In this document: positions 10,279 to 20,100 of the stretch, piece by piece
Numbering within the stretch: position 1 is the first letter of the stretch
Layout: every line of letters begins with the position of its first letter
Source of the DNA: a virus
Virus record (IMG/VR): IMGVR_UViG_3300029448_000215
Span: 1-31,841 of that record
DNA length: 31,841 nt
Strand: one strand, 5' to 3'
Program-made: the position numbers and the translations under genes
The notes under the pieces: model-generated
Told to the model about the DNA's origin: nothing
The model's input: only the letters and a program-made list of their open reading frames with translations
The model's database searches: none

Positions 10279-10692
10279 TTATAAGTATTTAAATGCTTCG
10301 TAATTGGTTTTATGCATATCCCACCCTAATTTTCTATGTATTTGTTCTATAGAGCGATTTCCACAAACCGTAAAAATCAACTTCATTCCCCATCTATCCT
10401 TCGCTTCGTTTTCAATACAAGTTATTAATAGCTCTAGCATCTGTCTTCTATCTTTTTCTTTATACTTTGGATTTGATACCGTCCAAGTATTATAACCCAC
10501 TAAAGGGTTTACTGCTGCGAATAAAAAACTAGCCGCTACAGGTACTCCGTTGCTCTCTATAATAAAACAACGTATATCTTCTGGTAAAAGAGCTCGTTTA
10601 ACCGGTATCTCTTTCCACCACCACTCCCACCACTCACAGCACATTTCGTAGTCCCCCTTTTTAAAGGTCCTAAAGGTCACTTCATTTTCCAT
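10279..10692 (-). CDS. GNAT-family N-acetyltransferase-like protein, 137 aa
   Basis: Length and pattern fit a small GNAT protein: N-terminal strand (VTFRTFKKGDY), an inner strand pair around residues 42-60 (CFIIESNGVPVAASFLF), a strand and helix at 66-98 (YNTWTVSNPKYKEKDRRQ then a long helix), and a final strand-helix with LIFTVCGNRSIEQIHRKLGW. GNAT enzymes move an acetyl group from acetyl-CoA to an amine. The usual pyrophosphate-binding RxxGxG/A loop is not clear here: the region reads KEKDRRQMLELL and lacks the glycines, so activity is uncertain. Residues 21-26 are WWEWWW; a Trp-rich patch at this place, followed by Pro and LPED, is something I recall from GNAT-like genes in marine phages. 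It sits within the structural genes, so it may modify a virion or host surface component, but the target is unknown. Confidence 0.7.
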   Translation of the reverse strand: MENEVTFRTFKKGDYEMCCEWWEWWWKEIPVKRALLPEDIRCFIIESNGVPVAASFLFAAVNPLVGYNTWTVSNPKYKEKDRRQMLELLITCIENEAKDRWGMKLIFTVCGNRSIEQIHRKLGWDMHKTNYEAFKYL

Positions 10693-10741
10693 GATTTAAT
10701 TTAATTTGATTCTACTGTAATATAATTACACTTTTTAGCAA

Positions 10742-11098
10742 TTATTTACTACTTTCCGTGACATCCATGTTGACTGAGAATAGTTCTGCTTCCTCTGCGG
10801 AGTTATTTCTAAACTCTAGTTCTGCAAAATATCCTTTTAAACCACTTAGGTTAGCCCTGTTATCTTTAGTAAACATTATAAAACTACCTGGGTTAGGTGT
10901 AGATGAACCTGGTTCTTGAGGGTTAACAGTTATAGTAGAACCCTGTATGTTGGAACACGGTCCCAAAAGTTGAGTCTGAGTCGTGTTTGATACTCCAAAA
11001 CCACCGTTTACTGAAACAGTAGTAGCATATATAAGATCCCCAACTTGAAGAGATATGTTAATGTTTGTTTGATTTGGAAGTGTTAATATATATGCCAT
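10742..11098 (-). CDS. Small conserved virion-module protein, 118 aa
   Basis: A 118-residue, mostly beta-type protein. The N-terminus (LTLPNQTNINISLQVGDLIYAT) and middle (STITVNPQEPGSSTPNPGSFIMFTKDN) lead to a C-terminal pattern GYFAELEFRNNSAEEAELFSV that I recall from small proteins beside tail genes in marine phages. No catalytic motif, signal peptide or membrane segment is seen. It begins one base after the stop of the 471-aa gene, so the two are probably made from one message. The product is likely a minor structural or assembly protein. The function is unknown, and I rely on position and recalled resemblance, which is weak evidence. Confidence 0.65.
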   Translation of the reverse strand: MAYILTLPNQTNINISLQVGDLIYATTVSVNGGFGVSNTTQTQLLGPCSNIQGSTITVNPQEPGSSTPNPGSFIMFTKDNRANLSGLKGYFAELEFRNNSAEEAELFSVNMDVTESSK

Positions 11099-11099
11099 G

Positions 11100-12515
11100 T
11101 TATGTTGTTATGAAATTGTCTAAAGCTAATCTAGATGTTACGTCTTGTATTCCTATACTTTGTGTTTTTATATCTGCTGTAACCTTTATTACACTAGGTG
11201 CTGATTGAACAGCTTTTAGATTACTGAAAGACACAACTGTCCCACCATTATCAAAACGCATAGTAGTTCCATATTTAACGTTTTGTGAAGTCGAAAGAGT
11301 AACAACCTGCCCATCCGCGTCAATAGCAGAAACAGTTACTTCTTTAGCCGTGGCTTCTTCCGAGGGGTAAATAGATGTAGGACCGTCGGCCGCGGCCTTG
11401 GCCTTGGATTTAAACACGTACTCTTCCTCACCAGTTATTTTTAAAGCACTTTTTTCCAGTTGTGTTAAGGGTGGTAAAGCATGCTCTTTAACTGTTAATC
11501 CAGTTGTGATTTTGGCCGCATCTGCAGACGATATCTTTATTTTATCCCCACTTTTATTACTAAGAGCTCTTACATCAAAGAAAGTGTTTTCACCTTCACC
11601 TAACGTGTTTGCTATATTGTTACTGAAGTCTGTGGCTTTTGGCTGTCTGCTCAGCGTTATAGCACCACCACTAGCTCCTTTTATTTCCCAACTTAGAGAT
11701 GTTGTAGTTGTAGATTTAAGTCTTTTAACCTTACCCTTACGTATAGTAGCGTCACCCGTTAAAAGTACACTAGCTGGGAAAGTTGCGTAATCACTAGCAT
11801 TATCATCAGAAATCATAGTTAATGTTAGGGTAGTTGTATACCACTGAGATATGGTTGTCTTTTTCACAAAACCCTTGTTTAAAGTAGTCCCTGCTTTTGG
11901 CTTTACTTCTATAGTATATCTATCCGAAGCTGTAACTGAGGGAAAGTTTTGTGTAAATTTATAAACACCAGAACCCGGTATGATACCATCAATACTGCTT
12001 TCGCTATAAGTTAGTTTATTAACGCCGGCATTATTTATTAATGTTAATGTAAATTTAGCGCCAGGTGTTCCGTTTATTGATACTGCTCTTTTTTCTCCAC
12101 GGTAACTAATACTGTCTGTGTTTGTAATTATTTGTGTTAACTCCAACGCGGTTGGATTATAAATAGGTGGTCCGCATCCGCAAGTAACTTTTAAATACTC
12201 AAATTGTGCAATTTTAGCTTGCTTGTGTTGGTAGTGTGCGTACCCCTGTTGGTTTCCTGGATTTGGATTCATATTAGCTAATTGAGCGTTCCAATGGTTC
12301 AATCTATTATCAAACCAGCTACATCCAGCGTTTTGATACCTTACCCACATATTCCAAGCGTGAGTTGGGTAACCGTTGGTGTTGTTTCCTAAACAAAAAT
12401 TCTCTGTAGTGAAAATGGTAGGGTTTTGACAATGTATTTGAAACATAGAAGTTGTTGGACCAGTCGGTCCCACCATATGATAAGCATATTGAAAATCAGA
12501 AATAGTACAAGACAT
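11100..12515 (-). CDS. Putative tail or fibre protein with Trp/Cys module and beta-rich body, 471 aa
   Basis: Residues 41-116 hold a Trp/Cys module: C41, then AGCSWFDNRLNHW (63-75), QLANM (78-82), KQAKIA (98-103) and CGCGPP (112-117). The same pattern occurs twice in the 525-aa protein encoded just upstream. After it, residues 120-471 are Thr/Ser/Val/Lys-rich with repeating beta-strand patterns (SISYRGEKRAVSINGTPGAKFTL and others), like Ig-type or fibre domains. The last 120 residues (KEVTVSAIDADGQVVTLST) look like another beta domain. No enzyme motif is seen. The pairing with the 525-aa gene (13-base gap) and position after the big tail protein suggest a peripheral tail or adhesion component. 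This is inference; the module itself is visible. Confidence 0.65.
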   Translation of the reverse strand: MSCTISDFQYAYHMVGPTGPTTSMFQIHCQNPTIFTTENFCLGNNTNGYPTHAWNMWVRYQNAGCSWFDNRLNHWNAQLANMNPNPGNQQGYAHYQHKQAKIAQFEYLKVTCGCGPPIYNPTALELTQIITNTDSISYRGEKRAVSINGTPGAKFTLTLINNAGVNKLTYSESSIDGIIPGSGVYKFTQNFPSVTASDRYTIEVKPKAGTTLNKGFVKKTTISQWYTTTLTLTMISDDNASDYATFPASVLLTGDATIRKGKVKRLKSTTTTSLSWEIKGASGGAITLSRQPKATDFSNNIANTLGEGENTFFDVRALSNKSGDKIKISSADAAKITTGLTVKEHALPPLTQLEKSALKITGEEEYVFKSKAKAAADGPTSIYPSEEATAKEVTVSAIDADGQVVTLSTSQNVKYGTTMRFDNGGTVVSFSNLKAVQSAPSVIKVTADIKTQSIGIQDVTSRLALDNFITT

Positions 12516-12528
12516 ATTTGTTTGTTAT

Positions 12529-14106
12529 TTAGTAATTATTTTGTTCTATTATATTGTAATTATTTTGTTCTATTATTCTAGGTAATGCTTGCTCTGCTTC
12601 ATCCGGTGGAGGTGGCGGCGTAGCACAACCACAATCAATTATCATTAAGTCTATCCAAGCTATTTTAGAACTCTTTAAAGCGTGGTGAATTGGAGCTGTA
12701 ATATTAGCTAATTGATTTACCCATTGATTCTTCTTTTGAAAAAAGTATTGGCAACCAGCAGATAGCTGGTACCCACCGGCAAAAAAGTATTGTAAAAAAC
12801 CATTTTCATGATAACTTAAAAAGTTCCATGGGTACCACCCATTAGACCCTGGTAGATTGTATTGCACGTACACAGGGTTTACGGTTGACAATAAGTTTTG
12901 TAGGTAATGCGAAGAGAGACAAGGGATCATAGACGCTGCTGACGTTGCCGCTACAACACTTTGATCTATTGGGCTTAACCTATATTGAGGAATAATTGGC
13001 ATGTCAGAAGGTGGTATAATAAAAGTATTTTCATTACTAAAATCACTCTTAAAATTCTTATCAACTATTGTTACACAATCACCACTAGCGGGTGCTAGTT
13101 CTACTTTCTCGCTAAATACGTTACCAAAAAGCGCTGTTTTAACAGGTCTTCCTACGTGGAATATATCCCAAGTATCCCAAGATAAACCTTGCAACGTCAT
13201 TGGTTTGTGATACTTATCTCCTTTAACCGGTTCTCCTCCATTTACAACAGCTGTACCAATATGATCTGCTAATATACTGTAATTAACACCATCTGTGGTG
13301 GCATGATCAGGTATTAAACAGTGCCATGTTCCACCAGCTGGGGAACCTTTAAAAAGATGGTTGTATGCAGTGGTAAATGCTGGTTGCCAACCACAAGGGC
13401 ACGCAATTATTTCCTTTGTACCTTCTTCTCCATTTACTCTAGGTATTTGAAGTTCATCAAGCTCGTCTCTGTTATCTAAAGGTTCAATTATTTTACCAAT
13501 AGGATCAGGAGGAAAAAGACAACAGTTTGCCTGCATGCACTGTGCCCAAGCTATTTTAGCACTCTTTTGAGCGACGTGCACAACATTAAGTGGGTTGACA
13601 TTTCCCCAATCTCCTCCACCACCTCCCGGGCCAGTGTGAATACCTGCTAGTTGAGGTAGCCAAACATCAAGTCTGTTTTGAAACCAAGCACAACCTCCCC
13701 AAGTAGCTGCGGTGTTATCGTAATGATCCTCCATGTGGTTCATGAATAGCGTTAGGTCTAACAACGGTTGAAGGTGTAAGCCAGACGCTATTACACACGG
13801 AGAATTTATGTCAAAACTACACCAATCTACAACGGTTCCAACGCTACCATCACCGGTTAACACGTCTATATCCGCATCTATTGGACCTATATCACCGAAA
13901 TCTATATTAGGATTAATTTCCTCGCAAGGTCCACAAATTGGAAATGGTGGATTATTCACCCACCCAGGAGGGCAAGCCCCTGGCGCTGGCCATTGTGGGC
14001 ATCCCAAATCGTCATCTCCGGTTCCACCACTTCCTGGTGCCCAACCTGTACCACCACTAGGTGGGTTCCACCCATGAATTCCATCCCCTTTTTTCTCGTA
14101 AGCCAT
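12529..14106 (-). CDS. Putative tail-associated Cys-rich protein with two Trp/Cys modules, 525 aa
   Basis: The N-terminal 65 residues are rich in Gly, Pro, Trp and Cys (GWNPPSGGTGWAPGSGGTG, then C36, C45, C58 and C61). Two copies of a Trp/Cys module follow. Copy A, residues 104-200, contains GGCAWFQNRLDVW, QLAGI, KSAKIAW and NCCLFPP. Copy B, residues 396-497, contains AGCQYFFQKKNQW, QLANI, KSSKIAW and CGCATPP. Between them (220-380) is an unrelated segment with CPCGW and a DHATTDG stretch. The C-terminus is a short tandem repeat IIEQNNYN-IIEQNNY from a 24-base duplication. No signal peptide or membrane segment is obvious. The Cys pairs suggest disulfides or metal binding. The location between the giant tail protein and the 471-aa protein suggests a tail fibre or adhesion role, not proven. 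Confidence 0.65.
   Translation of the reverse strand: MAYEKKGDGIHGWNPPSGGTGWAPGSGGTGDDDLGCPQWPAPGACPPGWVNNPPFPICGPCEEINPNIDFGDIGPIDADIDVLTGDGSVGTVVDWCSFDINSPCVIASGLHLQPLLDLTLFMNHMEDHYDNTAATWGGCAWFQNRLDVWLPQLAGIHTGPGGGGGDWGNVNPLNVVHVAQKSAKIAWAQCMQANCCLFPPDPIGKIIEPLDNRDELDELQIPRVNGEEGTKEIIACPCGWQPAFTTAYNHLFKGSPAGGTWHCLIPDHATTDGVNYSILADHIGTAVVNGGEPVKGDKYHKPMTLQGLSWDTWDIFHVGRPVKTALFGNVFSEKVELAPASGDCVTIVDKNFKSDFSNENTFIIPPSDMPIIPQYRLSPIDQSVVAATSAASMIPCLSSHYLQNLLSTVNPVYVQYNLPGSNGWYPWNFLSYHENGFLQYFFAGGYQLSAGCQYFFQKKNQWVNQLANITAPIHHALKSSKIAWIDLMIIDCGCATPPPPPDEAEQALPRIIEQNNYNIIEQNNY
12532..12579 (-). repeat. 24-base tandem duplication at the end of the 525-aa gene
   Basis: Two adjacent 24-base units (12532-12555 and 12556-12579) are identical over their first 21 bases. 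They encode the repeated IIEQNNYN / IIEQNNY at the protein's C-terminus. The stop codon follows directly at 12529-12531. The repeat keeps the frame and probably arose by slippage. Confidence 0.9.
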
Positions 14107-14127
14107 TATATATATATTATTTATTTA

Positions 14128-17100
14128 TTATGAAACACATGGAAGAGTTCCACACGGAAGACCAGCCGCACACCCACAATTAGCGTGAGTAGGATCACCG
14201 TCGTTGAAGTTAAATCTCCAATCATAGTTGGAGTAAAGGTAACTAGAACCTGTGCAAGTACCACCGACTCCAACCTGCTGACCTTCCCAACAAGTCCCCT
14301 GTGCATCTGGGAAATTTAAACCAGTTACTGCTACCGAGGGGGTGTTACAACCACAGTCAACGTTTGTCAAAATAAAACTTCCACTAACACCACCACCACC
14401 GGGGTTGTGCATTTTTACAAACCTTCCGGTAGTGGTACCAGAATCATCAAAACCATCCATCACCATAAGGTCAGTTGGACCTAAAGATGCTCCTGTTAAC
14501 TCTAGCACCCCACGATTATCACACGTATCCCAACATCCAGTTTGAACTGTTGGAACGCCTAAACCATTTCCATCATCTGCAAAGTGATACCAAGCGTATC
14601 CAAATCCTCTAGTGCAAGTGAATGATGGATAAGATACACCGTTAAAACTGCTAGCACCATACGTACCGCCTTGCTGGTGTCCACCTAGTTTGTTTCCGCC
14701 AGCGGCATTTGGATTTCCACCAGTAGTCCAAGTGGCTCTAATGCCTCCAGTGAAAGTGTTGAATCCATTACCTGGTAGAGTATTTCTCGTTTTTACTTGG
14801 CTTTCATTTACACCAGCCTCCCACCATTGGTCATCATAATTACCACTACTATCTGGCGCGCTAACATATGGAAATGGAATAATAGTACAAGATCCATCGT
14901 CTACGGTTGCTAGTGGATCAAAGTTAACTGAGTTACATTCTGTGCACCCGTGTTGAGGCACTAGGTAGTCAGCTAACACGGTTCCTTCTGGTGCCACTGT
15001 TATTGTTTGGGTACCAATAAGACAAGAACCACTACCACCATCAAATGTTATTTCTGATTTTAGTAAGTATGAACTCTGCACTGGTAGTGGAGATAACCCG
15101 TTGTGATCTATCCAAAAGTTTGTTAAAAGTGTTATAGTATCCCAGTTTAATATGTACGTGTTTGAACTAGCGATTATTGGCGTGTATACTGAACTATTAC
15201 CACCGGTGTTTGAATCTGCTACATCACTCCAATTTGCACCACCGTCAAAAGAATATTTCCACATCTGGTTGTGAAAACCATTGCCATAAAGAGGACAAGT
15301 AGATTGAAAATTATGAGCATACTCTGGTACTGGTGTTGTTGGACTTCCAATCCCAGTGTCAATTATATTTATGGTTTCACCACTCAAAGGTACTACAGTC
15401 CCTGTTGCGGTAAACTCAACGCCATCAATCCACGTGTTAACATCACAGCAATCCCACTCACAACACCCGTCATCAATTGTAGCCCCAGCTGAGCCAGCTC
15501 CAGAGCAATCAAAATTGTAGTTACTAGCCGCGACTGGTTGTGTTATTCCAGAAGAATAACTACTGCTTCCCCACCAGCTAGCATCACCCACAATACTCCC
15601 ACCGTACATACACCCTGGGGTGTCATAGGTACAAGAACCATCATCAACTACCGCGGTCGGGTCAAAATTGTTAGCGGTTGGATCTGTACAACCAGTTACA
15701 TACACGCAGCTACCGTCATCAGATGTAGCAGCTGGATCGTAGTTTGTTGCTAGTGGGTCAGTACAACCATCATTAAGTGGACTTGTATAAAAACACCCAC
15801 CAAAAGCGTTTATCGAATAATCTGGAATAGTAGCGTTAGGATCATAATTATTAGGAGCTACTGGTATTCCTGGATACGGACTGTTAAAAGGATCACCATT
15901 TGACGTAGCGAAAGTACCAAACTGATCCATACACCCAGGGAATTCGTCTGAAAAAACAGACTGAATCTTACCAATACCCTGCATTGAAAACTCACTAGTA
16001 TCTAAATTGTTATCACCAGTGATATTATCAAAAAATGTTCTGTCGCCTTTTATGTAAGAGAACCACTTTCCTTCTTTGCCTTTGAACTCTATGTCATTTA
16101 ATTGATTAGCTCCATCTTGTAGATCTGTTGTTATAGATTCTACATACCAACCTCTTTTCTCGTTTATATTGTAGTAGTTCTCATCAAGATCGTTTTCTGT
16201 TATTCTTGCTTGCGAACCCTCGTAACTTATTGTTCTAAAGTTTTTAACTATACTAGGTTCTTCATTCACCAAAAGTTTTATTGAAGAATCAAATTCTTCG
16301 CCATAGTAAACGTTTCTATCAACGTTTGCGTGGTGGTGCCATAATTGACTCTCACGCATGGTGAAATACTCGTTATTTAAACTAATTCCATCCTCTGGTA
16401 TAAACGATTTAAAACTTACCCAACCTTTACTCCTTTCGCTAAAACTTAACGTTGTAGGAACGTGTGTTGTTGATGGCACGTAGCTTGTTGAGATTAAACC
16501 AGAATATTCACCCCATCTTTTACCCCCACCCCATAAATCGCTCTTTATAGTTAAGTTGTATAGGCTTTTTCTCTCGTCATAACTACCCAGCATCTTCTCA
16601 AAATCAGCCCCAGTAGGTCTCGATGCTTTAAACTCATCTTTAAACCAATCTTCCATACCTTTGTCTGATATCGCTGTTAAACCATCTTGAGATAGTCTCA
16701 ACACAGCGCCTCTTTGTCTGTCGGTAAAGTATGCTCTATGTGACTCTGATGCGAATGATTCTGGATTTCTAGATATACCATAGTCACCCGCGTAAGGTAC
16801 TGTCTGCCCTAATACGTTATTCGTTGAGGTTAACTGAGCGTTACCATCAGCGTTGTACACGGCGTCTTTGTTTGCTAGGATTTTTAAAATCTTATCCTCA
16901 CACAAAGCAACCAAATCAGTGTTTCTAGTAAATAGCTTTTGAATACTCCCATATGTTGGGTTTATATCTTTTGTTATTTTTTCAGCCTGTATAAATTGAT
17001 TTAAATCATTTACACCGGATGTAGAGTTGTACAACCCAGAGTATATTAATCCGTATTTTCTTTTTTCTGGCTCGTAAACTTTATTTAGAGTTGATGACAC

Positions 17101-20100
17101 CTTAGGACCCTTATCTATAGATACAGAGTTAAACGTATCTCTAACTCTATTTGACTCTACCCCATTTCCAAAAGAATAACAATTATACCATGGTAAAGTT
17201 TGAGTAGTTTGAGCATTAATTATATCGCTATCTATAACAAAAGTATTTGGAATAGCAGTCGGCATTGCACCCGCAATATTACTATAGTGCTGTTTAAAAG
17301 TCGTGTCATAGTAATCTTGAAATTTTGCGGTAACAGAACTACCATCATGTGGGTGAGTGAATATCACTGTTGGGTTAAGCGGCATAAGCCCACTAGTAAA
17401 ATCGGTTGGACTACTTAGCGTTATTACGGTTGCTGGTAATCCACCTGCAAAACCTTGACCACCCTGGCCAGATATCGCGGTTACAGTTCGCTCTTGACCT
17501 GGATTACAATTTGTAGGAGGGCCACCAGGTTGGTTTCCCCAATCTGGATCTTCTACCACGGTAACTACGTCTCCTACACGTATGTATTCTTCTGCGTTTT
17601 CTTTTGTTAACCTAGTTGGATATGCTTGACCTACCTCGTGGTAGATATCTAAATCATTATTGTCTTTTGGTTCAGTCTCAAATATAGCAGGATTAGTAGA
17701 CATTTTCGGTCTATGCTCCGGGTCATTCAGCGAATCAATAAACTGTATCTCTGTAAATGGTGATGGAGTTGAGCTCGCGCTTGTACTAGCAGTCCAACTT
17801 ACATACTCCTCAGTGCTTCTGTTGTTAGGGTAAGTACTACCAGCACCATGATATGTTGGTATATATTCAGTGATAGCACCACTTGCGTCTTCTCCTAATG
17901 GTCTATCAAGAGTTAGTTTATAACGTATTCTAGGGTTTGCCAATATGATTCTACCGCTGTCCGCCTCTGTTTCAATTGTTGTGGCTGGCAACCCATCTAA
18001 ATCTGGTATCCATATTGATCCCCAGTATCTTTGAACTTGTACACTTACAATAGTGTATACATTGGCTGATGGGTCGTTTTTCCACTTAAACTTCTGGCCA
18101 GCGCTCAGCTTGTCAGCTATAATACCAGCTTCTTTATTAAACCTACCCGGAGACTTTCTAATAGCATATTGATCGATGGAACCTTGTAACGTACTAAAGT
18201 CTTCCCAGTAACCAGCGGCAAAAGTGTTCCTAGCCTCTTCGTGAGATGATGCTATAAAGGATATATGCATTACAGTTTCACCCGGTTCAGCTCCCACGCC
18301 ACAATATGGAGCATTGTCAGAAGCACGAGTATTATTGTAATCGGCTAGAGTGCCAATGCCTTTAGAATCATAACCATTAGGCATAGGATTTAGAGAGGAG
18401 TAACCAAACGGCCGAGCAACAGGCTCAGCATCGATAAAGAACATCCATTTTGCTCCATGGTCTTCAAACTCTGTTTCGTTTGCGCCTGGAGTTGGATTGT
18501 GAGAGGCAGTGTTAGTGTCAAGATATGGCATACCGGCGCTTAACCCAACATCATCCAAAAGACCTGCCCAATCTGCATGAGATCTATTGTAATACCTCCA
18601 ACCAGTGTAAGTACCATCATCGTGATACCCATAGTTTGAGTTGGCTGGGGGTAATGGAGTTGTACAACCAGCACAAAGTGAACCAGTTGAGTGATACGGC
18701 TGCGCACCCACCATAAAACCAGTCATACCAGCCGCATTGTATGTTGGTTGATTTGGTGCGCCAGACGTACTTGGAATACCCGCATTAACCAAACCATTCA
18801 AATATGATATGGATGCTGTTTTTGATATATACGTATCGTCTGTTTGTGAAGACGTATTTTCTATATATTTTTGTAGTAATTCGTCGTTAAGTACTTTAAC
18901 AAAAAACCTACCATCAAATTCTGGTTTATTTTCCACTACTTTTCTAGCAAGTTCCATTTTAATTCCAATCTTAGGATCATCAACAGCAGCTGAAGGAGAT
19001 AACCAATCAGAATCCTCAAACTCTTGGTCGGTTGTTATTATAACACTTGTTTCACCGATATTTTGTTCATTTTCATTGATATGAACAAGACCATCACTAC
19101 CGTGGACAATGGTAGAAACATCCATCCAAGGAGTTGACTCACCTTCAGTACCAAAGAAACGAATTTGCAATGTCCCTTCGTCAGCAGCGTTTGCCGCGCC
19201 GTTACCAGCCTCAACATTTCTAGCGTCACTCATGGTGCTGTTTTTCCAGTGATTTTGGTCTATAACCACCGTTCGAGTGTTCGACACCGGAACGATACTG
19301 ATACTATTGGCAAACGGAGAAGCGGTCATTATGAGTGATTCAATTTTCCCAAAAGTTCTCTTAGTAGTTTTTATATACTCAGGAGCCTCGTTTTTTATAG
19401 ATAACACTTTGTACTTGACGTTATCAATAACCGGTTCGTGATTATCGTGTTGTTTTTTAAGTATTAGAGTTGTTTCTTCGTCAACCTTGTTTCTGTCTTC
19501 GTCGGGAAATGAGATCCAAATATTACTATCCTCAGCCCCATACCATCTATCCATTGCTAGGTTATAATATTCAGTTGAAGTTTCTTTAACGAAAAACTTA
19601 AAAGATTTTATATCCCCAACGTTTAAGTTTGGGTGGTTAAGGCTTACACTAAGTTGATTTCTAAGGTGTGCTGTAACTTTTTCTGATTTTATACTCGCAT
19701 CCTTGTTTGTAATAACAGGTGTTTCTCTACCGAAAAAATCTCTATATACCACCCCTAATTGATATGTTCTTAATGATTTTATAGATTTGTGGGGTATCTC
19801 GGACGTAGATACGTCGTAACTGTTTAGTGATATGTCAAAATCAGCCAAACTTTCTGAAGCGGAGATATCTAGGTTTTGTAAGTAATTACCATAAACTATT
19901 CTATTACCAACAACCTCTTGAGCCAACGCGCTTAACGGAACGTTGTCCCATGGGCGCAATAATTGGTTAGACGGTAGAACACCGTGTAACAAGTCTTTTT
20001 CTAACCTATAAACCCCATCGTGAGAACCTGTACCACTCGCGTTGAACTCAGGAGTAGTACTCTCAAATGTTTTTAGTGTATATATGTTTGGAGAATCTGA

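Noticed and set aside
10716-10730. Perfect 6-pair inverted repeat between the 118-aa and GNAT genes
   Set aside because: The stem is made almost only of A-T pairs with no U tract, so it is likely weak or chance in such AT-rich DNA.
14121-14306. Minus-strand open frame of 61 codons at the end of the giant tail gene
   Set aside because: It overlaps the tail gene in another frame, has no leader or recognisable product, and its composition reads as a frame shadow.
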